A DNA stretch of 10,513 nucleotides from Pseudomonadota bacterium. Lineage in GTDB: Bacteria; Pseudomonadota; Gammaproteobacteria; SZUA-229. The position numbers and the translations under genes are program-made. The notes under the pieces were generated by a model that did not search any database, was not told the origin of the DNA, and saw only the letters and a list, made by a program, of their open reading frames with translations. This document shows, in pieces, positions 6,191 to 10,513 of this stretch. The stretch spans positions 1 to 10,513 of the forward strand of contig JADFWE010000200.1 of NCBI GenBank assembly GCA_015222915.1, given 5' to 3'. Each line of letters begins with the position of its first letter. Position 1 is the first letter of the stretch.

Positions 6191-6988
6191 TTACTGCGGC
6201 TTATGATCCACCTGTCCATGGTCCATAGCACTGTGCATCATCGCGCTATGCTGTGCCTGATCATGCTGCATCTGGTCATGTGGCATCTGACCATGCATAT
6301 GGTGACCGCCACTCAACACTTTCAACAGGATCATCATGCCAAAAGCCATCAGCAGAACACCGGCTATATAGCGTGTCCATCGATGGCGGGTAAAATACTG
6401 CAGACGTTCTGCGAAGCTGCCCATTAACAGCAGCATAGGTAGTGTACCGGCACCAAAGGCCAGCATCAGCATCGCACTGTCGAGAGCATTGCCTGCCGTT
6501 GCGGCCCAGGCCAGCGTACTATAGACCAGGCCACAGGGCAGCCAGCCCCAGAAGAACCCCAGCGCCAATGCCTGAGACGGCGATTTGACCGGCATAAAAC
6601 GCCGGCCTATCGGCTCGATACGCTTCCACAGGTGGCTACCGAGGCGCTCCAGTGGCGCCATAGTCTGCAGCCAGCCGCCGATATAGATGCCAAGCGCCAC
6701 CATGAACAGACCACCGATAAAACCGCCGATGGGAAAATTGCCCATCTTGAAAACGCCGCTTAGCGTATCGGTCAGCAGACCCAGCAGCAGACCGGCCAGA
6801 GTATAACTAAGCAGCCTGCCACTGTTATAAGTGAGCAGATAGGGAAGTAATTTAACAGGTGAACGACGTGTCGATTCCGGCAGCCCCATGGTTAAGGCGC
6901 CAACGATACCGCCGCACATACCGATGCAATGTGTCGACCCCAGCAGTCCCACCATGAAAGCAGCGAGCAGTGTTAACTCAACGGTCAT
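6191..6988 (-). CDS. TauE/SafE (DsbD_2-like) transporter with His/Met-rich tail
   Basis: A 265-residue inner-membrane protein with about six or seven hydrophobic segments. It carries paired Cys motifs of the UreH/DsbD_2 group: GSTHCIGMCGG at 17-27 (Cys21, Cys25) and GWLPCGLVYS at 148-157 (Cys152). Automated naming is 'sulfite exporter TauE/SafE', but this subgroup is commonly linked to cytochrome oxidase and copper handling. In Pseudomonas aeruginosa, as I recall, a member lies between the cco genes and anr. The C-terminal tail (227-265) has nine His and six Met in 39 residues, which suggests copper or another soft metal as ligand. It is the last gene of the operon; its ATG lies one base after the globin stop (TGA-T-ATG), implying translational coupling. 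Sulfite export is the alternative but I consider it less likely. Confidence 0.9.
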   Translation of the reverse strand: MTVELTLLAAFMVGLLGSTHCIGMCGGIVGALTMGLPESTRRSPVKLLPYLLTYNSGRLLSYTLAGLLLGLLTDTLSGVFKMGNFPIGGFIGGLFMVALGIYIGGWLQTMAPLERLGSHLWKRIEPIGRRFMPVKSPSQALALGFFWGWLPCGLVYSTLAWAATAGNALDSAMLMLAFGAGTLPMLLLMGSFAERLQYFTRHRWTRYIAGVLLMAFGMMILLKVLSGGHHMHGQMPHDQMQHDQAQHSAMMHSAMDHGQVDHKPQ

Positions 6989-6989
6989 A

Positions 6990-7493
6990 TCAGGATTCCG
7001 CTACAACATTATCTGCATTGTTCACTATACACCGGGGCATTGCCTGATCCGTATCTGCGGTATTACGCAGATGGTTTGCCATGGCTGCCAGCTCGTCGAT
7101 TAATTCCTCACGGAGTTGTGAGGTGATAGCAAGTTCATCCGCGGCACGCTGCGCACACAGCATCCACTGGTCACGTTCCTGATTACCGATCTCGAAACGC
7201 AGATGCTTGCGGCGCAGGCGCGGATGACCGAAGGCTTCCATATACAGCGGCGGGCCGCCCAGCATACCGCTTAGAAACATGAAAACTCGATCGCGGGTAT
7301 GAGACAGTTCCTGGGCATGCATATTTCTTATCGATTCGACTTCAGGCAATACTTCCATAAAGCCATAGAGTTTAGCGACAAAGTCTTTCAACACCGGTTC
7401 GCCGCCGAGGCGATGATATAAGCTTTCTACTGATGAAGCTGGTACTGAAGCCATAGTTTTTCTCGCCTCTATTGCCGAACAGGGTTCATTCAA
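6990..7493 (-). CDS. Group II truncated haemoglobin
   Basis: A 167-residue globin. The fold starts at SLYHRLGGEPVLKDFVAKLY (24-43). Group II features are visible: GGPPLY at 79-84, GHPRLRRKHLRF at 89-100 with His97 as the proximal haem ligand, and IGNQERDQWML with Trp110 at the G8 position. Such globins bind O2, NO or CO and usually detoxify NO or handle oxygen in the cytoplasm. The residue layout is complete, with about 25 extra residues at each end. Start choice: TTG at 7493 has a strong CAGGAG (7508-7503) nine bases away; ATG at 7454 (residue 14) has GAGGCGAGA upstream and still keeps the whole domain. I give the longer form, without certainty. The gene is second in the operon, 48 bases after DUF3365 and one base before the transporter, under the FNR-type promoter at 8230-8271. 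Confidence 0.93.
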   Translation of the reverse strand: MNEPCSAIEARKTMASVPASSVESLYHRLGGEPVLKDFVAKLYGFMEVLPEVESIRNMHAQELSHTRDRVFMFLSGMLGGPPLYMEAFGHPRLRRKHLRFEIGNQERDQWMLCAQRAADELAITSQLREELIDELAAMANHLRNTADTDQAMPRCIVNNADNVVAES

Positions 7494-7502
7494 ACGAACC
7501 CG

Positions 7503-7508
7503 CTCCTG
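7503..7508 (-). promoter_or_regulatory. Ribosome binding site favouring the TTG start of the globin
   Basis: CAGGAG on the minus strand, nine bases before TTG (7493-7491). It is the strongest Shine-Dalgarno in the operon. A nearby ATG (7489-7487) lies in another frame and opens only a six-codon ORF (M-N-P-V-R-Q), so it is not the globin start. Confidence 0.5.
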
Positions 7509-7541
7509 TGATTGACTTAAGAAAATATGGCTATCAGTCGG

Positions 7542-8198
7542 TTAAAACTTTTTCCGTAGTGGAACGTCCATTGGCTGTTTGATGGACACCGCACCGCGCA
7601 GATCGCCGGCTTTATAGTTGCGTGCCTGATCAAAAGGATACTGTTTATCCAGCTCTGCTTTTACTGCTTCAGATATCTGCTCACCACTGCCATGACAGGC
7701 CAGGCATATCGGCTGCATAGCCAACGGTTTCATGAAGCGGAAATATGATTTTCCAGCTTCTTCAACAACTTCGGCCTTAGACATCTCTGAGTATTTCTCA
7801 CCGGCCCTGGCACGTGCCTCGAAATCAGACAGTACCTTCTGTTCCCAGGTATCGGCCGAACCGAGCAGCGTATTTCGCGGTTTAGCACTGACACGGGTTA
7901 CTCGCCAGCCATTTTCCAGTGACAGTTCACCGGCGATCTGCGGTGCCACATCTTTACACACGGCAATCGCCTGTAGCGGCCCGTTTGATTTCATCTCGGA
8001 TTTAAGGTGGGAGCCCAGCTGTTTCAGCAACTGCTGAGTGACCTGTTTGGCCGCCTGCTCCCGCGCAGCAGTATCATTCAGCTGCTCAGCCGAAGACGGC
8101 CCAGCAGCACCGGCAGATACTGAAAATAAAGAAATAAAGAGAAGAGCCAGATAACGAAGTATCGGCAATCGAAACGAAAGTAATCTTGAATCAAACAT
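7542..8198 (-). CDS. DUF3365 (Tll0287-like) periplasmic c-type haem protein
   Basis: A 218-residue protein with a signal peptide (about 1-32, RYLALLFISLFSVSAGAAG). The body matches DUF3365: AIAVCKDVAPQIAGE (77-91) with the conserved Cys81, the GWRVTRVSAKPRNT block (97-110), and a single c-type haem site CLACH (165-169). The end, DLRGAVSIKQPM (199-210), is also typical. From memory, cyanobacterial Tll0287 binds its haem with unusual His/Cys axial ligands in a PAS-like fold; Cys81 would be the equivalent Cys. It is therefore a periplasmic redox, NO or oxygen-linked haem protein, perhaps a sensor or small electron carrier, rather than an ordinary cytochrome c. No membrane anchor or output domain follows the haem, so any signal must pass to a partner. 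Start ATG has TAGGAT eight bases upstream. It is the first gene of the FNR-controlled operon. Confidence 0.9.
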   Translation of the reverse strand: MFDSRLLSFRLPILRYLALLFISLFSVSAGAAGPSSAEQLNDTAAREQAAKQVTQQLLKQLGSHLKSEMKSNGPLQAIAVCKDVAPQIAGELSLENGWRVTRVSAKPRNTLLGSADTWEQKVLSDFEARARAGEKYSEMSKAEVVEEAGKSYFRFMKPLAMQPICLACHGSGEQISEAVKAELDKQYPFDQARNYKAGDLRGAVSIKQPMDVPLRKKF

Positions 8199-8229
8199 GA
8201 CAATATCCTAATCAGTTAACAATCACACT

Positions 8230-8271
8230 ATTATATTAGAAATAACTAATATAGTCTTTGACAAATATCAT
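8230..8271 (-). promoter_or_regulatory. Class II FNR-type promoter of the haem-protein operon
   Basis: TTGAC-aaat-ATCAT (8258-8271 as read on plus) matches 8 of the 10 fixed bases of the FNR/ANR site TTGAT-N4-ATCAA. Its centre (8264.5) is 29.5 bp from the first base of a perfect minus-strand TATAAT (8235-8230). That puts the site at -41.5 for a start near 8223, the exact class II activator position. No -35 hexamer is needed in this arrangement. The promoter serves DUF3365, globin and the TauE-like gene. Confidence 0.7.
8232..8253. promoter_or_regulatory. Second palindrome over the -10 region
   Basis: TATATTAG (8232-8239) and CTAATATA (8246-8253) form a perfect 8-bp inverted repeat with a 6-bp centre. 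It overlaps the TATAAT and fills the space up to the FNR box. It is placed where a repressor would block the promoter. No regulator can be assigned; AT-rich chance pairing is the alternative. Confidence 0.35.
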
Positions 8272-8339
8272 ACTCCGGTTATGACCCGACATCACGTTTT
8301 TATAAAAAAGCGGGAGGATTCAAGGTGTTGAAGGTGATT

Positions 8340-9044
8340 TCAACCGGAGATAACGGCTTTCAAGCCTTCTATGTCCAGAATATAATGGTTATAGGTAATC
8401 TCTTTCATCAAACCCGTGCGCTTGAAATCCGAGATGGTTCGACTGGCTGTTTCGACAGTAATACTCAAGATCGAGCCGATATCTTCCCTGCTCAATAAAA
8501 AGCACTCCCTACTGTCCTTATCCATGATCTGAAGCAGTAGGCCTGCCATGCGTTTTTTTGCCGAACCAGTCGATAGTTCCGTCAGCCAGGTATCGGCATC
8601 AGTGACCGCTTTATGCCAGCGTGCCATCAGATCTTTGTGCAATACCGGATTCGTATGACTCAGGCGAAGGATATCAGACACAGGATAACGACACAGTTTC
8701 GTGGTTTTCAGGATAAGCGCCTCATGCTCATACTGCGGAGTGACCAGCAATTCGAGCCCTAAGACATCGGCATCACACATCAGGCGCACGATACGCTGCG
8801 AGCCGTCAGGCAGATAGCGCACCAGTTTTATCAGGCCGTGGCGCAGGGTATACAGGTACTTCCCGGTATCACCGGCCTTATACAGCACCGCTCCCGGAGG
8901 CATCGTGACCTGCTCTACCGGCTGGTGAATCGATTCGAAGTCATCTTCGGTCAAGCCGCTGAACAGGGCCGATTTTCTGACAGAGCAGTTCAGGCAGTCC
9001 GCGTCACCGCTCCACGCCTGGGCTATTGTTATCCGTTTAGTCAA
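8340..9044 (-). CDS. Crp/Fnr-family transcription regulator, FNR-like
   Basis: A 234-residue protein of normal FNR length. An N-terminal Cys pair, C17-L-N-C20, precedes the cyclic-nucleotide-binding-type beta roll (about 25-125), which contains PPGAVLYKAGDTGKYLY and HGLIKLVRYLPDG. A long dimerisation helix (about 130-157) and a winged HTH (about 183-230) follow. The recognition helix reads TVETASRT: Glu198, Ser201 and Arg202 give the E-xx-S-R signature of FNR, which reads TTGAT half-sites. Aligned to E. coli FNR, C17, C20 and C118 match C20, C23 and C122, but the C29 position is Ala26; Cys90 is extra. A standard four-Cys [4Fe-4S] site is therefore incomplete. Start is TTG at 9044 with GGGGAG close upstream; no in-frame ATG exists before residue 48. 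An FNR-type box at 9135-9148 suggests autoregulation. Confidence 0.9.
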   Translation of the reverse strand: MTKRITIAQAWSGDADCLNCSVRKSALFSGLTEDDFESIHQPVEQVTMPPGAVLYKAGDTGKYLYTLRHGLIKLVRYLPDGSQRIVRLMCDADVLGLELLVTPQYEHEALILKTTKLCRYPVSDILRLSHTNPVLHKDLMARWHKAVTDADTWLTELSTGSAKKRMAGLLLQIMDKDSRECFLLSREDIGSILSITVETASRTISDFKRTGLMKEITYNHYILDIEGLKAVISG

Positions 9045-9106
9045 AGTTCTCCCCTGCCAGATAGTTGTAGAAAATTAGATATAAAATATATGGAATGAAT
9101 ACTACT

Positions 9107-9148
9107 CTTTTAACGCACGTATGAGTAAGCACACTTGATATATCTCAA
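9107..9148 (-). promoter_or_regulatory. FNR-type box and -10 upstream of the Crp/Fnr gene
   Basis: TTGAT-atat-CTCAA (9135-9148) matches 9 of 10 fixed bases of the FNR consensus. Class II spacing predicts a -10 at 9112-9107, where the minus strand reads TAAAAG (4 of 6 with TATAAT). This would give a start near 9100 and a leader of about 55 bases. The box overlaps the stop codon of the decayed gene at 9145. The box is convincing; the -10 is weaker. Confidence 0.5.
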
Positions 9149-9341
9149 ATTTTTAGTCGATACCCATAGTAACCGAATTTTTCCAGCAGCTGGCGTGCAT
9201 CCTCACCATAGCGTTTGACCCATTGTTGGCGCACCATCGGCGAGATTCAAATACCAGATTGCAGCTGTTTTTCCAGTCGAGCAAGGCCGTCGTCAGAGAT
9301 CCTGTGTCACGTGAAACACCGGGGCCGGGTTTGTTTTTCAT
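9145..9341 (-). pseudogene. Decayed small gene: frameshift and in-frame stop
   Basis: Minus strand: ATG at 9341-9339 opens MKNKPGPGVSRDT. A shift into another frame (about 9301-9303) gives RISDDGLARLEKQLQSG. A TGA codon follows, and the same frame then continues ISPMVRQQWVKRYGEDARQ to LLEKFGYYGYRLKI and a TGA at 9147-9145. Joined, these make a coherent charged protein of about 64 residues, so one base has probably been lost and one sense codon (perhaps CGA, Arg) turned to TGA. I think similar small proteins of unknown function occur in proteobacteria, but I cannot name the family. The uninterrupted frame from 9410 to 9153 keeps the N-terminus but then becomes Trp/Asn/Ser-rich nonsense. A sequencing or assembly error is the alternative. 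Confidence 0.5.
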
Positions 9342-9413
9342 ACTAAAATCATCGTTTTTTAATGACGTAAGGCGGCTTACGGCAACAAGCGGACATAGAG
9401 ATAAAACCATTTC

Positions 9414-9613
9414 TCTCGCAAAGGCGCAAAGATCGCCAAGAAAGAAAAAAGACTATTATGGTGTCATCCTGAGCGTAGCAGAGCGAAGCCGAAGGATCTT
9501 GAAGCTCGAATATTCAACTAAAGCCTAAGATCCTTCGATCTCCACTGCGTTACACTCAGGATGACACTAAATATGGTTGTTTTTACCTTAGCGATCTTTG
9601 CGCCTTTGCGAGA
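9414..9613. repeat. Nested foldback repeat, 200 bp, MITE-like
   Basis: Outer arms 9414-9436 and 9591-9613 form a 23-bp perfect inverted repeat (core gcaaaggcgcaaagatcgc). Inside, arms 9461-9500 and 9527-9567 share gtgtcatcctgag at one end and cgaaggatctt at the other, with an imperfect middle. Both cores resemble dispersed intergenic repeats seen in many unrelated bacterial genomes. There is no transposase ORF and no obvious target-site duplication. The flank 9342-9413 holds only a small hairpin (cgtaag / cttacg, 9366-9381). Confidence 0.8.
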
Positions 9614-9647
9614 ATTAATTTTTAGCCTTTAAGTCTGCCTTGTGTCA

Positions 9648-10244
9648 TTACCAGAACCACCAGCCCGAATTCAGTTCGTCCTCACACTTCTTCAACTGCC
9701 CGGCATATTTCCGTGCGTTTTTGTCTACCTTGATGGCGACTTTTTTGAGCCACGGCTTCTTGTTGTAGGTTTTCCGTTTAAAACCGCCGTGGCCTTCATG
9801 ATAGGCAAGGTACTGATTTTTCGCATCCCACTTCGATACCTTGAACAGATCATGTGTCTTCTTTCCATACCAGCCGATAAAGTCGACCGCATCAGCAAAA
9901 TCGTCACGGTCTGCTCCCCAGTTACGGGTCGATTTTATGTACCAGTCCCAGGTGTCATCCTTCACCTGTGCATAACCGTATGCCGATGACTTACGCCCGA
10001 TAGGGATGATCCATAAAAAATACTCCATCTCGGTTTCGGCGTCATGTTTAAAACTGGACTCCTGATGGATGATCGCCATCTGCACCTGAATCGGCACTCC
10101 CCAACGCTCGAAGCTGTCTTTGGAATCATCATACCAGTCATCTTTTTCTTCGAAGATATCACAGATATTATCGATGTTTTTTGGCGGCGAAGTTGAACAG
10201 CCGACCAGAAATGCGAAATTTATTATTATGAAAAGTTTTAGCAT
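9648..10244 (-). CDS. Lipoprotein with lytic-transglycosylase (SLT)-like domain
   Basis: A 198-residue protein. A lipoprotein signal peptide ends in the lipobox L-V-G-C (Cys16), so it is probably anchored in the outer or inner membrane. The SLT/lysozyme-like core has VQMAIIHQESSFKHD with the likely catalytic Glu62, then SAYGYAQVKDDTW (88-99, the family's G-Y-x-Q turn), DFIGWYGKKT (121-130) and the AYHEGHGGF block (147-155). It would cleave peptidoglycan glycan strands during wall turnover or insertion of envelope machines. The C-terminus is basic (Lys-rich, about 156-186) and ends in the unusual aromatic WWFW. No cell-wall partner gene is adjacent. The ATG at 10244 has no ribosome site; a heptamer array begins about 10 bases upstream. 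Confidence 0.88.
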   Translation of the reverse strand: MLKLFIIINFAFLVGCSTSPPKNIDNICDIFEEKDDWYDDSKDSFERWGVPIQVQMAIIHQESSFKHDAETEMEYFLWIIPIGRKSSAYGYAQVKDDTWDWYIKSTRNWGADRDDFADAVDFIGWYGKKTHDLFKVSKWDAKNQYLAYHEGHGGFKRKTYNKKPWLKKVAIKVDKNARKYAGQLKKCEDELNSGWWFW

Positions 10245-10253
10245 ACGAAAATA

Positions 10254-10467
10254 CAGTTGGCAGTCATCAGTAGGCAGTTTGCAGTTAAAAGAAAAAACAA
10301 TCCATAAGAATCTTCATACTGATGTGTTTACTGTTCGCCATCCCAGCATGTTTGTGACCGGGATCCATATAATGTTCGAAACCTGGATACCGGATAAAAG
10401 CACGCCGGTATGACAGGTAATATACTGTGTCTGTTAACTGCTAACTGATGACTGCACACTGCCAACT
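10254..10467. repeat. Foldback of 7-bp-period arrays (cagtNNN) around a second hairpin repeat
   Basis: Left arm 10254-10288: five units cagttgg, cagtcat, cagtagg, cagtttg, cagttaa. Right arm 10434-10467 is the inverted family (ctgNNNN) and contains TAACTGA at 10442-10448. The arms match imperfectly over 34 bases. The 145 bases between them hold no ORF but do hold hairpins: ATACCGG (10387-10393) with CCGGTAT (10405-10411), and an alternative CCGGGATCCA (10358-10367) with TGGATACCGG (10384-10393, one mismatch). This inner part resembles the widespread 'ccggcgtgctttta' intergenic repeat. Confidence 0.75.
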
Positions 10468-10511
10468 TTCTTTTTAGGCCAGAACGCATCAAGCACTCTT
10501 AATACCGTCAC
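10434..10511 (-). CDS. Possible 3' end of a gene entering from the right edge
   Basis: Reading the minus strand from the window edge, one frame is open for 25 codons: VTVLRVLDAFWPKKK, then VGSVQSSVSS and TAA. The other two frames stop within 8 codons. The first 15 residues look like a normal basic C-terminus; the last ten are encoded by the heptamer array. Too short to identify; chance is possible. Confidence 0.35.
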   Translation of the reverse strand: MTVLRVLDAFWPKKKVGSVQSSVSS

Positions 10512-10513
10512 CA

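Noticed and set aside
6122..6427. Plus-strand 101-codon ORF rich in Met, His and Leu
   Set aside because: It is the antisense shadow of the His/Met-rich tail of the TauE-like gene. The aggaga at 6181-6186 is not followed by a start at proper distance in this frame.
6191..6988. True sulfite exporter
   Set aside because: Cys motifs and the metal-binding tail fit the DsbD_2/UreH-like subgroup better; no sulfite or taurine genes are nearby.
7542..8198. Ordinary soluble cytochrome c
   Set aside because: The single CLACH lies within a DUF3365 pattern with the conserved Cys81, and there is no C-terminal Met ligand segment typical of class I cytochromes.
8281..8339. Terminator between the Crp/Fnr gene and the operon
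   Set aside because: Only a 6-bp stem (8327-8332 with 8339-8344) overlapping the stop codon, with the T run some 20 bases further on; not convincing, so read-through is possible.
9223..9528. Plus-strand 101-codon ORF
   Set aside because: It runs through the antisense of the decayed gene and into the foldback repeat; composition is not protein-like.

Overview
The window looks like chromosomal DNA of a free-living gammaproteobacterium. The evidence is indirect: a DUF2788 small membrane protein, an SO_0444-type permease, an FNR-type regulator and a TauE/DsbD_2-like transporter are typical of that class. Together with redox and haem genes they suggest a facultative or microaerobic, perhaps sulfur-oxidising, lineage, but I cannot name a genus. 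There are no tRNA, rRNA, CRISPR, prophage or transposase genes. Ten CDSs are supported as intact or nearly so, plus one partial CDS at the right edge and one small decayed gene.

Layout. 1-121: two abutting arrays of 7-bp repeats. 107-391 (-): a small XRE-type HTH protein whose last codons lie in the second array. 398-570: an operator-like palindrome, a terminator and an inverted repeat. 574-1806 (-): DUF1015 protein. 2049-3254 (-): SO_0444/ArsP-like permease with four Cys-Cys pairs in its central loop. 3377-4452 (+): a two-gene unit of an exported hypothetical protein and a TlpA-type thioredoxin. 4441-4610: repeats and a terminator. 4628-5632 (-): membrane metal-dependent hydrolase (PF04307 type). 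5784-5993 (+): DUF2788. 6191-8198 (-): an operon reading DUF3365 c-haem protein, group II truncated haemoglobin, TauE/SafE-like transporter with a His/Met-rich tail. 8340-9044 (-): Crp/Fnr regulator. 9145-9341 (-): small pseudogene. 9414-9613: nested foldback repeat. 9648-10244 (-): lytic-transglycosylase-like lipoprotein. 10254-10467: a second foldback array, into which a partial ORF (10434-10511, -) ends.

The best functional story is 6191-9148. The regulator keeps the E-xx-S-R recognition-helix signature of FNR. FNR-type boxes lie upstream of its own gene (9135-9148, 9 of 10 consensus bases) and upstream of the three-gene operon (8258-8271, 8 of 10). The second box is exactly 29.5 bp from the first base of a perfect TATAAT, the geometry of a class II FNR promoter (site at -41.5). 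The operon is therefore probably switched on by low oxygen or a related signal. It makes a periplasmic haem protein, a cytoplasmic globin and a membrane transporter that may handle copper or electrons.

The other striking feature is the intergenic DNA. At least four gaps carry degenerate tandem repeats with an exact 7-bp period, often folded into inverted pairs, and several run right up to or into the stop or start codons of neighbouring genes. One contains TAACTGA, the heptamer described from marine Beggiatoaceae.
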